In this document: positions 20,969-21,792 of the stretch, one piece after another | How positions within the stretch are numbered: the stretch's first letter is position 1 | Layout of the letters: the number at the start of each line of letters is the position of its first letter | Assembly (NCBI GenBank): GCA_937916135.1 | Contig: CALFTQ010000023.1 | Span: 1 to 21,792, forward strand | DNA from: an uncultured Verrucomicrobiales bacterium | GTDB taxonomy: Bacteria > Verrucomicrobiota > Verrucomicrobiia > Verrucomicrobiales > Akkermansiaceae | Length of the DNA stretch: 21,792 bases | Direction: 5' to 3' | Made by a program: the position numbers and the translations under genes | Notes under the pieces: generated by a model | The model's input: the letters and a program-made list of their open reading frames with translations, nothing else | What the model was told of the DNA's origin: nothing | Database searches by the model: none

Positions 20969-20996
20969 ATCCCCCGGCCCGGGGGGGCCGGGGGAT
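20969..20996 (-). terminator. Terminator-like hairpin after clpB
   Basis: ATCCCCCGGCC (20969-20979) pairs with GGCCGGGGGAT (20986-20996) across a 6-nt loop. On the minus strand it lies 14 bp after the clpB stop and is followed by TTTCAT, a short T run. It has the same ATGAAA flank as the hairpin array, of which it may be the last member. Confidence 0.65.
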
Positions 20997-21010
20997 GGAA
21001 GAGGGCAAAA

Positions 21011-21792
21011 TCATCTGAAGACGATTTTGCCGTCTTCTGTGTCCACGAGAATTACGCTGCCTTCCGGATAACGCCCCTCGAGAATCGCCATGCTGAGCGG
21101 GTCGAGGATATCGTGCTGGATGGCGCGTTTGAGCGGGCGGGCGCCGTAGACGGGGTCGTAGCCGTGCTCGGCCACGAGGGCGGCGGCGGCATCGCTGAGC
21201 TGCATGCGGAGCCCGCGGTTTTCGAGCCGCTTGAGCACGCGGCGCAGCTGGATACCCACAATCTGCTTGAGGTCCTCGCCCTGCAGGCGGTCGAAGATGA
21301 TGATTTCATCGATGCGGTTGAGGAATTCCGGGCGGAAGTGGCCGCGGAGGGCATCCAGGGCGCGGGTGTTGCGGGTGGCGGCATCGGTTTCGTTCAGGAT
21401 GAACTGGCTGCCGATGTTGCTGGTCATGATGAGCACGGTGTTGGTGAAATCCACCGTGCGGCCCTGACCATCGGTGATGCGGCCATCGTCCAGCACCTGG
21501 AGCAGTACGTTGAATACATCCGGGTGCGCCTTCTCAATTTCATCGAAGAGCACCACGCTGTACGGCCTGCGGCGCACCGCCTCGGTGAGCTGGCCGCCCT
21601 CATCGTAGCCCACATAGCCTGGGGGCGCTCCGATAAGGCGGGAGACGCTGTGCTTTTCCATATACTCACTCATGTCGATGCGAACCATGGCGGCTTCGTC
21701 GTCGAAGAGGAACTCGGCCAGTGCCTTGGCCAGCTCAGTCTTGCCCACGCCGGTGGGGCCCAGGAAGATGAAGGAACCCAGCGGGCGGTTTT
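21011..21792 (-). CDS. clpB: ATP-dependent disaggregase ClpB, C-terminal part
   Basis: The gene runs off the window end; about 260 C-terminal residues are visible. It begins in NRPLGSFIFLGPTGVGKTE, the Walker A of the second AAA+ module. It continues with Walker B (YSVVLFDEIEKAHPDVFN), sensor 1 (VLIMTSNIGS), FRPEFLNRIDEIIIF and the sensor 2 segment YGARPLKRAIQ. ClpB works with DnaK to dissolve protein aggregates in the cytoplasm. ClpC and ClpA share the module, but the wording and C-terminus fit ClpB best. The GTG at 21748 is only the Walker A valine codon, not a start. Confidence 0.92.
   Translation of the reverse strand, partial: NRPLGSFIFLGPTGVGKTELAKALAEFLFDDEAAMVRIDMSEYMEKHSVSRLIGAPPGYVGYDEGGQLTEAVRRRPYSVVLFDEIEKAHPDVFNVLLQVLDDGRITDGQGRTVDFTNTVLIMTSNIGSQFILNETDAATRNTRALDALRGHFRPEFLNRIDEIIIFDRLQGEDLKQIVGIQLRRVLKRLENRGLRMQLSDAAAALVAEHGYDPVYGARPLKRAIQHDILDPLSMAILEGRYPEGSVILVDTEDGKIVFR

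Noticed and set aside
20763..20996. CRISPR array
   Set aside because: The units are palindromes with differing sequences and 4-8 bp linkers, not identical repeats separated by long unique spacers, and no cas gene is present.

Overview
The window looks like a chromosomal segment of a Verrucomicrobiota bacterium, most likely close to Akkermansia. This rests on the GC-rich, strongly third-position-biased coding, the mix of Gram-negative envelope genes (lipoproteins, porin, HtrA) and the near absence of Shine-Dalgarno sequences. It is inference, because no rRNA is present. I see no tRNA, rRNA, CRISPR array, insertion sequence or prophage gene.

Layout. Positions 2-163 hold the tail of an unidentified plus-strand gene. 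A minus-strand operon (3432 down to 229) encodes two paralogous U32-peptidase-like proteins followed by metK. Divergent from it (3570-7015) are a secreted HtrA/Deg-type serine protease and a lipoprotein paralogue that has lost all three catalytic residues. Minus-strand ppk (7067-9148) and an orphan solute-binding lipoprotein (9309-10187) follow; the lipoprotein appears circularly permuted. On the plus strand come rplI, a small three-helix membrane protein, then a four-gene block (11788-16683): SLC13/DASS transporter, CRP-like-domain histidine kinase, receiver-only response regulator, and outer-membrane porin, closed by a terminator. Next are a DUF4143-type AAA ATPase preceded by three 32-bp-period repeats and a small lipoprotein. 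The window ends with minus-strand guaA and the C-terminal part of clpB, separated by an array of short hairpins.

How the parts may work together. The transporter, kinase, regulator and porin are packed with gaps of 5-18 bp or overlaps, so they probably form one sensing-and-uptake unit for an organic anion (outer-membrane entry, inner-membrane symport, signalling). The HtrA pair suggests an active protease with a membrane-anchored inactive partner in envelope quality control. metK, guaA, ppk, rplI and clpB are housekeeping genes for SAM, GMP, polyphosphate, ribosome and protein disaggregation.

Regulation. Seven candidate sigma70-type promoters (TTGxxx, 17-bp spacer, TAnAAT-like) are visible and one more has an 18-bp spacer. 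Several lie so close to the start codon that the transcripts would be leaderless or nearly so. Palindromes overlap or flank promoters at 3484, 9149, 11022 and 16756. All functional statements come from reading sequence and motif knowledge; no database search was possible.
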